A stretch of DNA of 64,000 nt from CAWBRY01 sp963791295. GTDB lineage: Bacteria; Bacteroidota; Bacteroidia; Chitinophagales; Chitinophagaceae. Below the pieces are notes generated by a model that had not been told where the DNA came from, did not search any database, and was given only the letters and a program-made list of their open reading frames with translations. Made by a program: the position numbers and the translations under genes. Shown here one piece after another: positions 42,241-51,186 of the stretch. The stretch covers positions 744,001-808,000 of the forward strand of contig CAWBRY010000004.1 in NCBI GenBank assembly GCA_963791295.1, written 5' to 3'. Position 1 is the first letter of the stretch. Each line of letters starts with the position of its first letter.

Positions 42241-43497
42241 CTATTCGCTGCGCAAAGAAAACTCTTGCAAAGCCGCTTTTCGAGAGGGCAGCCAGGAAGC
42301 GATCAATGCAATAACAAAAACGGTGAATCCAACAAGTGCAAAATCCATGAGCCGCAACCTGACCGGGAAATAATCGATCAGGAATGAGCCTCCTTGCAAC
42401 GGTATCAAATGAAAATTGATTTGCAGCCAGGCGATCAACAAGGCGAGAACCATCCCGATACTTCCACCGATCAACGCCAATAACAATCCTTCATTAAGAA
42501 AAATTTTCTGTATGAAGCTGCGATTGCTTCCAAGCGCATATAGTACACTGATGTCCTTTTGCTTCTCCAGCACGAGCATGGTGAGTGCACCGATCATATT
42601 GAAAGCAGCAACGACAAGTATCAGGCAGAGCACTCCATAGATCACCCACCGTTCCACATTCATGATGGAATACAGGCTTTGATTCTGTTCATATTTATTC
42701 TGAACAAGATAGCCCTCCCCGAAAATGCCTTTAATGGATTTTTTTATATCGTCAGCTTGTGATGGATCCGACAAGGCAATTTCAATACCACCATATTCAT
42801 CTTTACCCCACTTCAGTGCTCGTTTTACAAATTCGATATTGGTGATACCATATTTATTGTCGAAGTCCTGCTGGATCAAAAAGGCCGCTGAACTCCGAAT
42901 GGTATCATTACTGATATCCTCCAGCAAGTTGATCTGGTCGCTATTGCTTTTTCTCGGAAGATAAATCTTCAAAGTAAAAATGTTCCTGTCTGCCTGTATG
43001 CCCAACGCTCCTTCAACTCCGGCGCCAAGGACCAACTTTGGAATTTCTTCATTGCCCAGATCATATTGTCCATTGATCAAATGGTCGGCCACACCCGTGA
43101 CATATCGATAGTTCTCATCAACGCCTTTCACATAAACAACGGATTGGTAATCTCCGTTCTGCAAAAGGGCTTTTTCCTCCACCACCAGTGAATAGTTCCT
43201 GATACCCGGAATACCTTTCATCTTTTGCAATTGCTCAGCAGTCACAGTCATCATCTTTCCTGACACCGGAGAAACTTTCAGGTCCGTATAAAATGAAGAA
43301 TAAAGCGATTTTACCAGGCCTTCAAATCCATTGAACACACTTAATACCAGTATCAGAGCAGCCGTTCCGATAATGATCGCCGTAATACTTATCCATGCAA
43401 TAATATTAATAGCATTGGTAGATTTCTTTGCTCTGAAATAGCGCCATGCAAAAAAGAAAGAGCCGCCGCGGGCAGGAATCATTGACTTTGTATTCAT
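42241..43497 (-). CDS. LolC/LolE-type ABC transporter permease (FtsX family)
   Basis: 418 aa. One N-terminal membrane helix (AINIIAWISITAIIIGTAAL), a large periplasmic MacB-like domain, then three helices (LCLILVVAAFNMIGALTMLVL and later) with the FtsX motif MIGALTMLVLEKQKDISVLYALG. Order and length match LolC/LolE, which release lipoproteins to LolA. The matching ATPase (lolD) is not adjacent. Follows rbfA by 10 bases on the same strand. Confidence 0.85.
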   Translation of the reverse strand: MNTKSMIPARGGSFFFAWRYFRAKKSTNAINIIAWISITAIIIGTAALILVLSVFNGFEGLVKSLYSSFYTDLKVSPVSGKMMTVTAEQLQKMKGIPGIRNYSLVVEEKALLQNGDYQSVVYVKGVDENYRYVTGVADHLINGQYDLGNEEIPKLVLGAGVEGALGIQADRNIFTLKIYLPRKSNSDQINLLEDISNDTIRSSAAFLIQQDFDNKYGITNIEFVKRALKWGKDEYGGIEIALSDPSQADDIKKSIKGIFGEGYLVQNKYEQNQSLYSIMNVERWVIYGVLCLILVVAAFNMIGALTMLVLEKQKDISVLYALGSNRSFIQKIFLNEGLLLALIGGSIGMVLALLIAWLQINFHLIPLQGGSFLIDYFPVRLRLMDFALVGFTVFVIALIASWLPSRKAALQEFSLRSE

Positions 43498-43507
43498 CTT
43501 TCTTTTG

Positions 43508-43882
43508 TTATGAAGATGCGGGAGTATCCGGATCCGTTTTTATTTTTCGGAACAGTTCCTCCATCTTAAAAACGTGATCCAATGTATCGTCTTTAAAGAA
43601 TTTCAGTACGGGCATACTACGCAATTGTTGTCTCACTCGTTGCGTCAGTTCTTTCTTCACTTCCCAGGCGCGATCCTCAATTTTCCGAAGAGCGGCAACA
43701 GGATCTTTGATCTGGAAAAAACTGAGATAGATTCTGGCTTCCAGGAGATCGGGAGTGATCTTTACAGATGAAATGGAAACCATGCCCCCATCCATCATAT
43801 TTAAACTAAGGCGCTGAAAGATCTCATTTAATTCCTCCTGTATCAGACCCGCTATTTGCTTCTGTCTTTTTCCTTCTTCCAT
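43508..43882 (-). CDS. rbfA: Ribosome-binding factor A
   Basis: 124 aa KH-like factor for 16S 5'-end maturation and cold adaptation. Signature KRQKQIAGLIQEELNEIF at the start, MVSISSVKITPDLLEARIYL in the middle, and LRSMPVLKFFKDDTLDHVFKM at the end. Cotranscribed with the downstream permease. Confidence 0.92.
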   Translation of the reverse strand: MEEGKRQKQIAGLIQEELNEIFQRLSLNMMDGGMVSISSVKITPDLLEARIYLSFFQIKDPVAALRKIEDRAWEVKKELTQRVRQQLRSMPVLKFFKDDTLDHVFKMEELFRKIKTDPDTPASS

Positions 43883-43947
43883 ATTGGGGGTTTGGGTAAG
43901 GCTGTAAAATTAGTTACTTTGAGCCGTTTAAGCATTCACTGAAGTCG

Positions 43948-45768
43948 ATGAAAAAATATGTAAGGATCTTTAAGTACCTGAGTCATTACAAAGGATCCAT
44001 TCTGCTATATTTCCTCTTCACTATCCTTTCGATCGTTTTTTCAGTGGTTTCCCTGGGTATGCTTGCTCCATTTTTCGACCTGATCTTCAAGCAGGACCCG
44101 GGCGCAATGGCAAGCCAGGATGACAATGCTTTTATAAGGATCATGAAGGAGATCATTATACAGCAACGCGATTCGACCGGGATTTTCAGTGGTGTGCTGG
44201 GGATATTGGGGCTGATTTGTATTATCATTATTGTATCTATTCTCCTGAAGAATTTATTCCTTTACCTCTCCTACTATATTCTGAATCCGCTGAAGAATAA
44301 GATCGTCAATGCCCTTCGGTTGGACCTATACAATAAGATCCTTCATTTACCAATCGGATATTTTACAGAAAAAAGAAAAGGAGACCTGATCAGCCGGATC
44401 ACCAATGATGTGAATGAAATCGAAAGCTCGGTGGTGGGCACGCTGGAAGGTTGGGTGAGAGATCCGTTGACGATCATCATCAATTTTACAGTCCTGTTCT
44501 ACATTAGCCCACAGCTTACTTTTTTTATTTTGTTATCTATTCCAGTGATCGGATTCGTGATTGGACGGATCACCCGCTCTCTTAAAAAGCAATCGGGTGA
44601 GGTGGCCGTTAAACATGGCGAATCGGTCTCCGCATTGGATGAAACACTGAGCGGCTTGAGAGTGATCAAAGCCTTTAACGTAGAAAATCTATTAAAGACA
44701 AGGTTTTTCGCTATCAACCGGGAATTGCTTAACGCAAAGAATCATATCGGCTATCGAAGGGACCTGGCGTCGCCTCTTTCGGAGTTCATGGGTGTGCTGG
44801 TATTCTGCGGAATACTTTGGTTTGGCGGACAGCTGGTATTGAAAAAAGAAATTGCACTGGACCCTTCCGTCTTTCTGGCCTACCTCGCGTTGTTCTATAA
44901 TATTATTAACCCGGTGAAAACTCTCTCCACCTCATTCAGCAATATGCAAAAAGGTTCGGCTGCGATAGCCCGCGTTGAAGAGGTATTAAAGACACCAGTA
45001 ACGGTGGATGATAATCCGAATGGAATAAAGATCACTTCATTCAACGACAGGATCGAATTCAGGAATGTCACTTTTTCTTATGATGAGGCAATCATACTCG
45101 ACAAGATCAACCTGATCATCGAAAAAGGAAAGACGATTGCACTGGTCGGCTCCTCAGGCGCCGGCAAATCTACCCTGGCCGACCTGGTGCCCCGGTTTCA
45201 TGATGTTACCGGGGGTGAAGTATTGATAGATGGAATAAACATCAGGGATTATTCTCTTCATTCTATACGGACATTGATGAGCATCGTCACACAGGAACCT
45301 ATTCTTTTCAATGATTCCATCGCCAACAATATCAAGCTAGGAAAAGAGGATGCGAGTGACCAGGAGATCACCGAAGCCGCGAAGGTGGCCAATGCTCACC
45401 ATTTTATTGAACAAAAGGACGAAGGTTACAACACAAATATCGGCGACCGTGGATCGAAACTGAGCGGGGGAGAGCGTCAGCGATTAACAATTGCCCGCGC
45501 TGTCGTTAAGAATCCTCCGATATTAATATTGGATGAGGCTACTTCTTCATTGGACACCGAGAGTGAACGCCTGGTGCAGGATGCGATCAACAATATGATG
45601 CAAAATCGAACCAGTCTCGTCATCGCACACCGGCTATCAACCATCCGCCATGCAAATGAGATCATCGTACTTCAAAAAGGAAAAATTGTAGAACGCGGAA
45701 CTCACGAACAACTAATGAATCAAAATGGATTTTACCGGAGATTGGTCGAGATGCAGGAATTGCGATAG
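43948..45768 (+). CDS. MsbA-type lipid/multidrug ABC exporter
   Basis: 606 aa half-transporter. Six membrane helices, then the ATPase with Walker A LVGSSGAGKST, signature KLSGGERQRL, Walker B PPILILDEATSSLD and His switch VIAHRLST. EKRKGDLISRITNDVNEIE is the intracellular loop of exporters. MsbA-like by length and by motif; lipid A or a drug could be the substrate. Divergent from rbfA, no partner half nearby, so a homodimer is expected. Confidence 0.9.
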   Translation: MKKYVRIFKYLSHYKGSILLYFLFTILSIVFSVVSLGMLAPFFDLIFKQDPGAMASQDDNAFIRIMKEIIIQQRDSTGIFSGVLGILGLICIIIIVSILLKNLFLYLSYYILNPLKNKIVNALRLDLYNKILHLPIGYFTEKRKGDLISRITNDVNEIESSVVGTLEGWVRDPLTIIINFTVLFYISPQLTFFILLSIPVIGFVIGRITRSLKKQSGEVAVKHGESVSALDETLSGLRVIKAFNVENLLKTRFFAINRELLNAKNHIGYRRDLASPLSEFMGVLVFCGILWFGGQLVLKKEIALDPSVFLAYLALFYNIINPVKTLSTSFSNMQKGSAAIARVEEVLKTPVTVDDNPNGIKITSFNDRIEFRNVTFSYDEAIILDKINLIIEKGKTIALVGSSGAGKSTLADLVPRFHDVTGGEVLIDGINIRDYSLHSIRTLMSIVTQEPILFNDSIANNIKLGKEDASDQEITEAAKVANAHHFIEQKDEGYNTNIGDRGSKLSGGERQRLTIARAVVKNPPILILDEATSSLDTESERLVQDAINNMMQNRTSLVIAHRLSTIRHANEIIVLQKGKIVERGTHEQLMNQNGFYRRLVEMQELR

Positions 45769-45787
45769 AATTATATAAGATTCACCA

Positions 45788-46930
45788 TCAATCTTTCAGC
45801 ACTTCCCGGCTAATGACAAGCTTCTGTATTTCTGATGTTCCCTCACCAATGGTACACAACTTTGCGTCGCGATAAAATTTCTCCACGGGAAAATCTTTCG
45901 TGTATCCATATCCTCCAAATATCTGCACCGCATCATTGGCTGTCTTCACCGCGATTTCACTGGCATAATATTTTGCCATAGCTGCCATCTTCGTCACATC
46001 TTCATTTCTGTTCTTAAGATCACAAGCCTGGAGTGTAAGAAGGTCTGCAGCTTCAATCTCTGTTGCCATGTCGGCCAGTTTGAAAGAGATGCCCTGGAAG
46101 TTTGAAATAGGTTGATCGAATTGATGGCGTTCCTGTGAATATTTTAAAGCCGCTTCGTATGCGCCCTTGGCAATCCCCAACGAAAGCGAAGCGATAGATA
46201 TCCTTCCACCATCCAGCACTTTCATGGCTTGTTTAAATCCTGCGCCTACATTTCCCATTCGACTGGAATCGGGAATGCGACAATTATCAAAGATCATCTC
46301 TGCAGTTTCGCTGGCGCGCATCCCTAACTTATTTTCTTTCTTACCTGCCGTAAAGCCCGGAGTTCCTCTCTCTACAATAAATGATGTAGAATTATCCCTG
46401 GTCCTGGGTTCGCCAGTGCGGCAGATCACGACGGCGACATCACTGCTTTTGCCATGAGTGATCCAGCTCTTCGTGCCATTGATGATCCAGTGGTCGCCAT
46501 CTTTGACAGCGGTGCATTTCATATTACCTGCATCACTGCCGGTATTTGGTTCTGTCAATCCCCATGCACCCAACCATTCAGCTGTGGCCAACTTGGGAAG
46601 ATAATGTTGCTTCTGTTCTTCATTCCCAAAATTCAATATGTGTCCGGAACAAAGTGAATTGTGTGCAGCAACGCTCAACCCGATGGAGCCGCACACCTTA
46701 GCGATCTCTTCGATCACTGTCTTATATTCAAAATAGGATAGTCCGGCGCCGCCATACTTTTCAGGGATCAACACACCCATCATTCCCAATTTGCCGAGCT
46801 CTTTAAAAACGGACAGGGGAAATTCCTGAGTTTCATCCCATTCCATTACATGGGGCTTGATATGTTGTTGTGCAAAGGAGGCTGCTGTATGCGCGACTTG
46901 TTCAGTTATTTCAGCGGGTTGAAAATCCAT
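45788..46930 (-). CDS. Acyl-CoA dehydrogenase
   Basis: 380 aa FAD enzyme of fatty-acid or branched-chain acyl-CoA oxidation. Signatures: IPEKYGGAGLSYFEY, GLTEPNTGSDAG, GTKSWITHGKSSDV, IFGGYGYTKDFPVEKFYRDAK and TIGEGTSEIQKLVISRE. The position of the catalytic Glu and hence chain-length preference cannot be assigned with confidence. Stands 52 bases after the MBL hydrolase on the same strand. Confidence 0.94.
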   Translation of the reverse strand: MDFQPAEITEQVAHTAASFAQQHIKPHVMEWDETQEFPLSVFKELGKLGMMGVLIPEKYGGAGLSYFEYKTVIEEIAKVCGSIGLSVAAHNSLCSGHILNFGNEEQKQHYLPKLATAEWLGAWGLTEPNTGSDAGNMKCTAVKDGDHWIINGTKSWITHGKSSDVAVVICRTGEPRTRDNSTSFIVERGTPGFTAGKKENKLGMRASETAEMIFDNCRIPDSSRMGNVGAGFKQAMKVLDGGRISIASLSLGIAKGAYEAALKYSQERHQFDQPISNFQGISFKLADMATEIEAADLLTLQACDLKNRNEDVTKMAAMAKYYASEIAVKTANDAVQIFGGYGYTKDFPVEKFYRDAKLCTIGEGTSEIQKLVISREVLKD

Positions 46931-46982
46931 AGTGCAAATTTACTGTATCCAGTGCGAATGAAAATTGTAGGAGGAAATCAGA

Positions 46983-47762
46983 TCATCCAAACTCCAGCAC
47001 CAGCCCATCGTAGGCCAGGTGCATGCCGGGCGGTAATTCGGCTTCTATGTCGGCGTGGCGACCGAGTTGGTGCGAGATATGAGTAAAGTAGGCTGTGGGT
47101 ACACCCAGTTGTTTCACCATATCAATTGCTTCATCTAAGTTAAAGTGAGCAATATGTTTACTCTTGCGAAGCGCATTCAGTACAACCACCTCGCTACCTT
47201 TAATTTTTCCTCTTTCGGAATCGTCAATCCGGTTTGCGTCCGTGATATAGGTAAACTTTCCAAACCGGAAACCCAGCACAGGCATCTTTAAATGCCAGAC
47301 CAGGACGGGTGTAACGGGGATGTCGCCCACAATGAATGGCTCGAGCGTAATGGTATTCAACACCAACTCAGGCACGCCGGGATACTTGAACTCGGAAAAG
47401 GCATAGTGAAAATCCCTGCGCAGCGCTTCTTCGGTCAATGAATCGGCATAAACTTTCATTGCCTTCCTGGTCAAAAAATTAAAAGCCTTTACATCGTCGA
47501 GACCTGCCAAATGATCTTTGTGGGGATGAGTGAACAGGACTGCATCGAGGCGCTTGACATTATTTCGAAGCATTTGATATCGAAAATCAGGGCCGGTATC
47601 AACGACTAAAGTAGTCTGCTCTGACTGTACGAGAATGCTGGATCGGAGACGCTTATCTTTTTTATCGGTTGACGTACAAACTTCGCAATCACATCCGATC
47701 ATCGGTACGCCACTGCTGGTTCCACTGCCAAGAAAAGTTATTTTTAAAGGAGGATAAGACAT
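46983..47762 (-). CDS. MBL-fold metal-dependent hydrolase (PhnP-like)
   Basis: 259 aa. Start TFLGSGTSSGVPMIGCDCEVC resembles phosphodiesterases of the PhnP/Lactamase_B_2 group, with extra Cys that may bind zinc. Metal site THPHKDHLAGLDD (HxHxDH), VVDTGPDF, TYITDANRIDD and a late THISHQLGRH. Probably acts on cyclic phosphate or similar esters in the cytoplasm; substrate not determinable. Six bases after the small gene upstream. Confidence 0.88.
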   Translation of the reverse strand: MSYPPLKITFLGSGTSSGVPMIGCDCEVCTSTDKKDKRLRSSILVQSEQTTLVVDTGPDFRYQMLRNNVKRLDAVLFTHPHKDHLAGLDDVKAFNFLTRKAMKVYADSLTEEALRRDFHYAFSEFKYPGVPELVLNTITLEPFIVGDIPVTPVLVWHLKMPVLGFRFGKFTYITDANRIDDSERGKIKGSEVVVLNALRKSKHIAHFNLDEAIDMVKQLGVPTAYFTHISHQLGRHADIEAELPPGMHLAYDGLVLEFG

Positions 47763-47768
47763 TCAGCA

Positions 47769-48050
47769 TCAGTCTTTATTTTGTTGGGCTTCTATGCGGC
47801 TGATCACGTCGAGGTAAAGTTTTTTAGATTCATCGTTGAGCAGGTCTGTATTTATATCCAGTTGGGGGAGCAGGTCCAGAAGAATATTGATACGGCCTTC
47901 CGTGGGCAGGAATTTATTTAATACCACTACTTTTTTTTCTTCCAGGATACAATACCCACTTTGAAAAGTACCTCTTTCATAACGGAGTATGTATCCGGCT
48001 TCTTCAGCAATAGATTCTAATTTATCGAGCGTTGCCTGCGTGTATTTCAT
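47769..48050 (-). CDS. Small conserved protein, unknown
   Basis: 93 aa, no signal peptide. Predominantly helical with a central beta pair: YILRYERGTFQSGYCILEEK and VVVLNKFLPTEGRIN. This YERGxFxSGYC..VVVLNKF pattern is, to my memory, common to small Bacteroidota proteins of no assigned function. First gene of a probable operon with the MBL hydrolase (6-base gap) and perhaps the acyl-CoA dehydrogenase. Confidence 0.82.
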   Translation of the reverse strand: MKYTQATLDKLESIAEEAGYILRYERGTFQSGYCILEEKKVVVLNKFLPTEGRINILLDLLPQLDINTDLLNDESKKLYLDVISRIEAQQNKD

Positions 48051-48108
48051 AGAGGCAAAGATAGATTGAAATTTTTTGAATCTTTATGTGGCATTCGTAA
48101 AAGTGCCA

Positions 48109-48129
48109 TGGCGCGTGTCTCACGCGCCA
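48109..48129. repeat. Dispersed palindrome, copy 3 (inverted, variant)
   Basis: TGGCGCGTG / CACGCGCCA around TCT. The loop is the reverse complement of the AGA in the other copies, so this copy is inverted; compensated C/G substitutions keep the stem perfect. It lies upstream of the 93-aa gene and 104 bases from copy 4. Confidence 0.82.
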
Positions 48130-48212
48130 GCATATAATTGTTCACACTAGTCTTTATTTGCAATTAGGATGCAGTTTCAATTTTGATGGATTTGAGAAAT
48201 GAACTTTGGTTG

Positions 48213-48235
48213 CTGGTGCGTGAGACACGCACCAG
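48213..48235. repeat. Dispersed palindrome, copy 4
   Basis: CTGGTGCGTG / CACGCACCAG around AGA, a perfect 10-bp stem, just 3' of the porX stop on the minus strand. The flanking GGCAC resembles GGCCAC after copy 2. Confidence 0.85.
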
Positions 48236-48253
48236 GGCACAGAAAAAAGAAAT

Positions 48254-49810
48254 TTACTTACTCTGCATCTTGATCACCGGTACGATCATCTCTTCCAGGC
48301 TCACTCCGCCATGCTGAAACGTGTTCCGATAATAGTTGACGTAATGATTGTAATTGTTCGGATAACAAAGAAAACTATCCTCCTTGGCAAAAATAAATGA
48401 TGAATTGATAGTGGGCACCGGCAGGCCCGCTTCGCGCGGATCACGAAAGGCCAGCACTTCCCTGGGTTCATAATTAAGATTGCGTCCATGCTTATAGCGA
48501 AGATTTGTAGTGGTTTGCTTATCTCCCACTACTTTATATGGTGTCTTTACCCTCACACTTCCATGATCCGTTGCCAATACGATCTTGATATTCTTCTCTG
48601 CAACCTTTTTCAGTGCCTGGTGCAGCGGCGAATGTTCAAACCAGGATGCGGTAATGCTGCGATAACTGATTTCATCGCCTGCTAATTCCTTCAACACTTC
48701 CATCTCTGTACGGGCATGGCTTAGCATATCTACAAAGTTGTAGACGATCACATTCAGATCATTGTTGAGCAGGTTATGGATATTATTCACCAGCTCAAGG
48801 CCAGCCTGGTTGTTTACGACCTTGGTATAAGAAACTTTAAGATTGTCCTTACCTAGCTTTTTTAAGTGGGCTCGAAAGAATTCTTCTTCGTGTAAGTTCT
48901 TTCCTCCTTCTTCATCGTCGTTTTTCCATTGGACAGGAAATTGTTTTTCAATATCTACCGGTAACAAACCGGCGAAAATTGCGTTGCGGCAATATTGCGT
49001 TGCCGTTGGAAGAATGCTATAGAAACTATCCTCTTCCAATATGCGAAAACTCTCGGAAAAGATCGGTTGAATGGCTTTCCACTGGTCAAATCTTAAATTG
49101 TCGATCAGCACAAAAAATAAAGGCGTTCCTTTTTCCAGGTGAGGAAGGACTTTGAACTTAAGTAGAGTATGACTCATTACCGGCCCATCGACGCTGCGTG
49201 GATTGACCCACGAAGAATAGTTACGGCTGATGAATTTGAAAAATTCGGTGTTTGCCTCTCCTTTTTGGCTTTGCAACACTTCCTGCATTTCCGGGCTATC
49301 GCTCTTTTTCATTTCCAGTTCCCAATACACCAGCTTCTTATAAATATCCATCCACTCATTGTAATCAGGACTGCTATTGAGCGCCATGAATAGATTGCGG
49401 AACTGCTCCTGATAAGCCGTCGTGGTTTTTTCTGCCACCAGCCTTTTGTTGTCAATGATTTTTTTCAGGCTCAACCACACCTGGTTGGGATTGACTGGTT
49501 TAATGAGGTAATCGCTGATCTGGCTGCCGATGGCATCATCCATCAGGTTTTCCGTCTCATTTTTAGTGATCAGCACCACGGGAAGTGATTGATTCACTTC
49601 TTTGATCTTCGCCAGTGTTTCCAGCCCAGTGATCCCGGGCATCGTTTCGTCAATCAGCACGACATCGACCGGATTTTCTTTAACATAGTCAATTGCATCA
49701 AATCCATTCGTAAAGGTTTGGACTTCGTATCCCTTATTTTCCAAAAAGATTTTTTGTGATTGCAGGCTTTCGATCTCATCATCCACCCATATTATTTTTG
49801 CCAGGGACAT
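48254..49810 (-). CDS. porX: PorX-type response regulator with PglZ/alkaline-phosphatase-like domain
   Basis: 518 aa. Receiver domain with D10-D11, phospho-acceptor Asp54 (VVLIDETMPGITG), Thr82 and Lys104 (YLIKPVNP). After a helical linker comes a PglZ-type domain of the alkaline phosphatase superfamily: PLFFVLIDNLRFDQWKAI (metal/nucleophile region), ILPTATQYCRNAIFAGLLP, YNFVDMLSHA and VLATDHGSVRV. This combination is that of PorX, which with PorY controls type IX secretion genes and whose effector domain acts on oligonucleotide signals. No histidine kinase adjoins, as usual for porX. Confidence 0.92.
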   Translation of the reverse strand: MSLAKIIWVDDEIESLQSQKIFLENKGYEVQTFTNGFDAIDYVKENPVDVVLIDETMPGITGLETLAKIKEVNQSLPVVLITKNETENLMDDAIGSQISDYLIKPVNPNQVWLSLKKIIDNKRLVAEKTTTAYQEQFRNLFMALNSSPDYNEWMDIYKKLVYWELEMKKSDSPEMQEVLQSQKGEANTEFFKFISRNYSSWVNPRSVDGPVMSHTLLKFKVLPHLEKGTPLFFVLIDNLRFDQWKAIQPIFSESFRILEEDSFYSILPTATQYCRNAIFAGLLPVDIEKQFPVQWKNDDEEGGKNLHEEEFFRAHLKKLGKDNLKVSYTKVVNNQAGLELVNNIHNLLNNDLNVIVYNFVDMLSHARTEMEVLKELAGDEISYRSITASWFEHSPLHQALKKVAEKNIKIVLATDHGSVRVKTPYKVVGDKQTTTNLRYKHGRNLNYEPREVLAFRDPREAGLPVPTINSSFIFAKEDSFLCYPNNYNHYVNYYRNTFQHGGVSLEEMIVPVIKMQSK

Positions 49811-49947
49811 TGGAATTTATTATTTAGAAGTTTTAAGAAGACTATCCGGACTAAAAGTAGCTTTTTAAACGCTGCTATTGTAATTTTGCGACTCCAAAGA
49901 ATTGACATAAGTCCTCCCTGCCTATCCTTTAACAAAAACACAACAAC

Positions 49948-51162
49948 ATGCCTGCGATCCGCAAGATCATCAATGACCCCGTCTATGGTTTTATTACCAT
50001 CGATGATCCGCTGATTTTGCAGATCATTTCTCATCCGGTGTATCAACGGTTGCGCAATATTCATCAAATGGCTTTTGCTTACCTGGTTTATCCGGGCGCC
50101 GTTCATTCCAGGTTACATCATTCGCTGGGTGCCTATCACCTCATGTGCAATGCATTGCAAGAATTAAAAAATAAGGGTGTTGAAATTACGCCTGATGAAG
50201 AGTTGGGTGCACGCATTGCTATCCTGTTGCATGATCTGGGGCATGGCCCTTTTTCGCATGCTTTGGAAAATGTGCTTGTAAGAAATGTTCATCACGAGGC
50301 CATTTCCCTTTTCCTGATGCGGAAAATGAACCAGGAATTTGGCGGACAATTGCAGACAGCGATAGACATTTTCACAAATAGTTATTCCAAGCTTTTTCTT
50401 TACCAGCTGGTCTCTGGTCAGTTGGATGTGGACCGCATGGACTACTTGATCAGGGATAGTTTCTTCACCGGCGTAGCAGAGGGCGTCATTGGTTACGACC
50501 GCATCATCAAGATGCTGACCGTGCATGAAGGCAACCTGATGGTAGAAGAAAAGGCAATTTATTCCATTGAAAAATTCCTGGTAGCGCGTAGGTTGATGTA
50601 TTGGCAGGTCTACTTGCATAAGACAGTATTGAGCGCCGAAATGATGTTGGTAAATATCATACGGCGGGCTAAGGAGCTCCTATCGAAAGGTGAGAAGGTT
50701 GCCGCCGCTACCGAGGCCCTGGATTTCTTTCTCCAAAATGCAGATAGTGGAGTGAATATCGAGAAACATTTGGAAATTTTTTGCGAGTTAGATGATAACG
50801 ACGTCATGACAACGATAAAAAACTGGAGTCATCATTCAGACAAAATATTAGCGACTCTTAGCCGTTCTCTAATTGAAAGGAAATTATATAAGGTAAAACT
50901 TCAAGCGGAACCTTTCGATGAAACATTAATAGATGAAATGAAAGGCGAAATATGCAGGAAATTATCCATTACAGCAGACCAGGCAGCGTATTTTGTATTT
51001 AGCGGTGAAACGAGCAACACCACCTACGATTCAGGTGATGAGCGAATTAACATATTATTCAAAGATGGAACGGTGAAAGACATCTCAAAGGTTGACAATG
51101 CGCTGATACATCAGCACCTGAGTCGCACCGTCAAAAAATATTACATTTGCCAATGGAGATAA
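49948..51162 (+). CDS. HD-domain phosphohydrolase (dGTPase-like)
   Basis: 404 aa. HD metal site: His in VHSRLHHSLGAYHL, then ILLHDLGHGPFSHALE (HD), and LDVDRMDYLIRDSFFTG (later Asp). Similar to the YwfO/SAMHD1-like HD hydrolases that act on dNTPs or related phosphates. The C-terminal 130 residues are variable. It is followed 24 bases later by lpxD; HD-lpxD-lpxC order is frequent in Bacteroidota, though the link is not understood. Confidence 0.9.
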   Translation: MPAIRKIINDPVYGFITIDDPLILQIISHPVYQRLRNIHQMAFAYLVYPGAVHSRLHHSLGAYHLMCNALQELKNKGVEITPDEELGARIAILLHDLGHGPFSHALENVLVRNVHHEAISLFLMRKMNQEFGGQLQTAIDIFTNSYSKLFLYQLVSGQLDVDRMDYLIRDSFFTGVAEGVIGYDRIIKMLTVHEGNLMVEEKAIYSIEKFLVARRLMYWQVYLHKTVLSAEMMLVNIIRRAKELLSKGEKVAAATEALDFFLQNADSGVNIEKHLEIFCELDDNDVMTTIKNWSHHSDKILATLSRSLIERKLYKVKLQAEPFDETLIDEMKGEICRKLSITADQAAYFVFSGETSNTTYDSGDERINILFKDGTVKDISKVDNALIHQHLSRTVKKYYICQWR

Positions 51163-51186
51163 TTGCTACTCAAACCACTCCACCAA

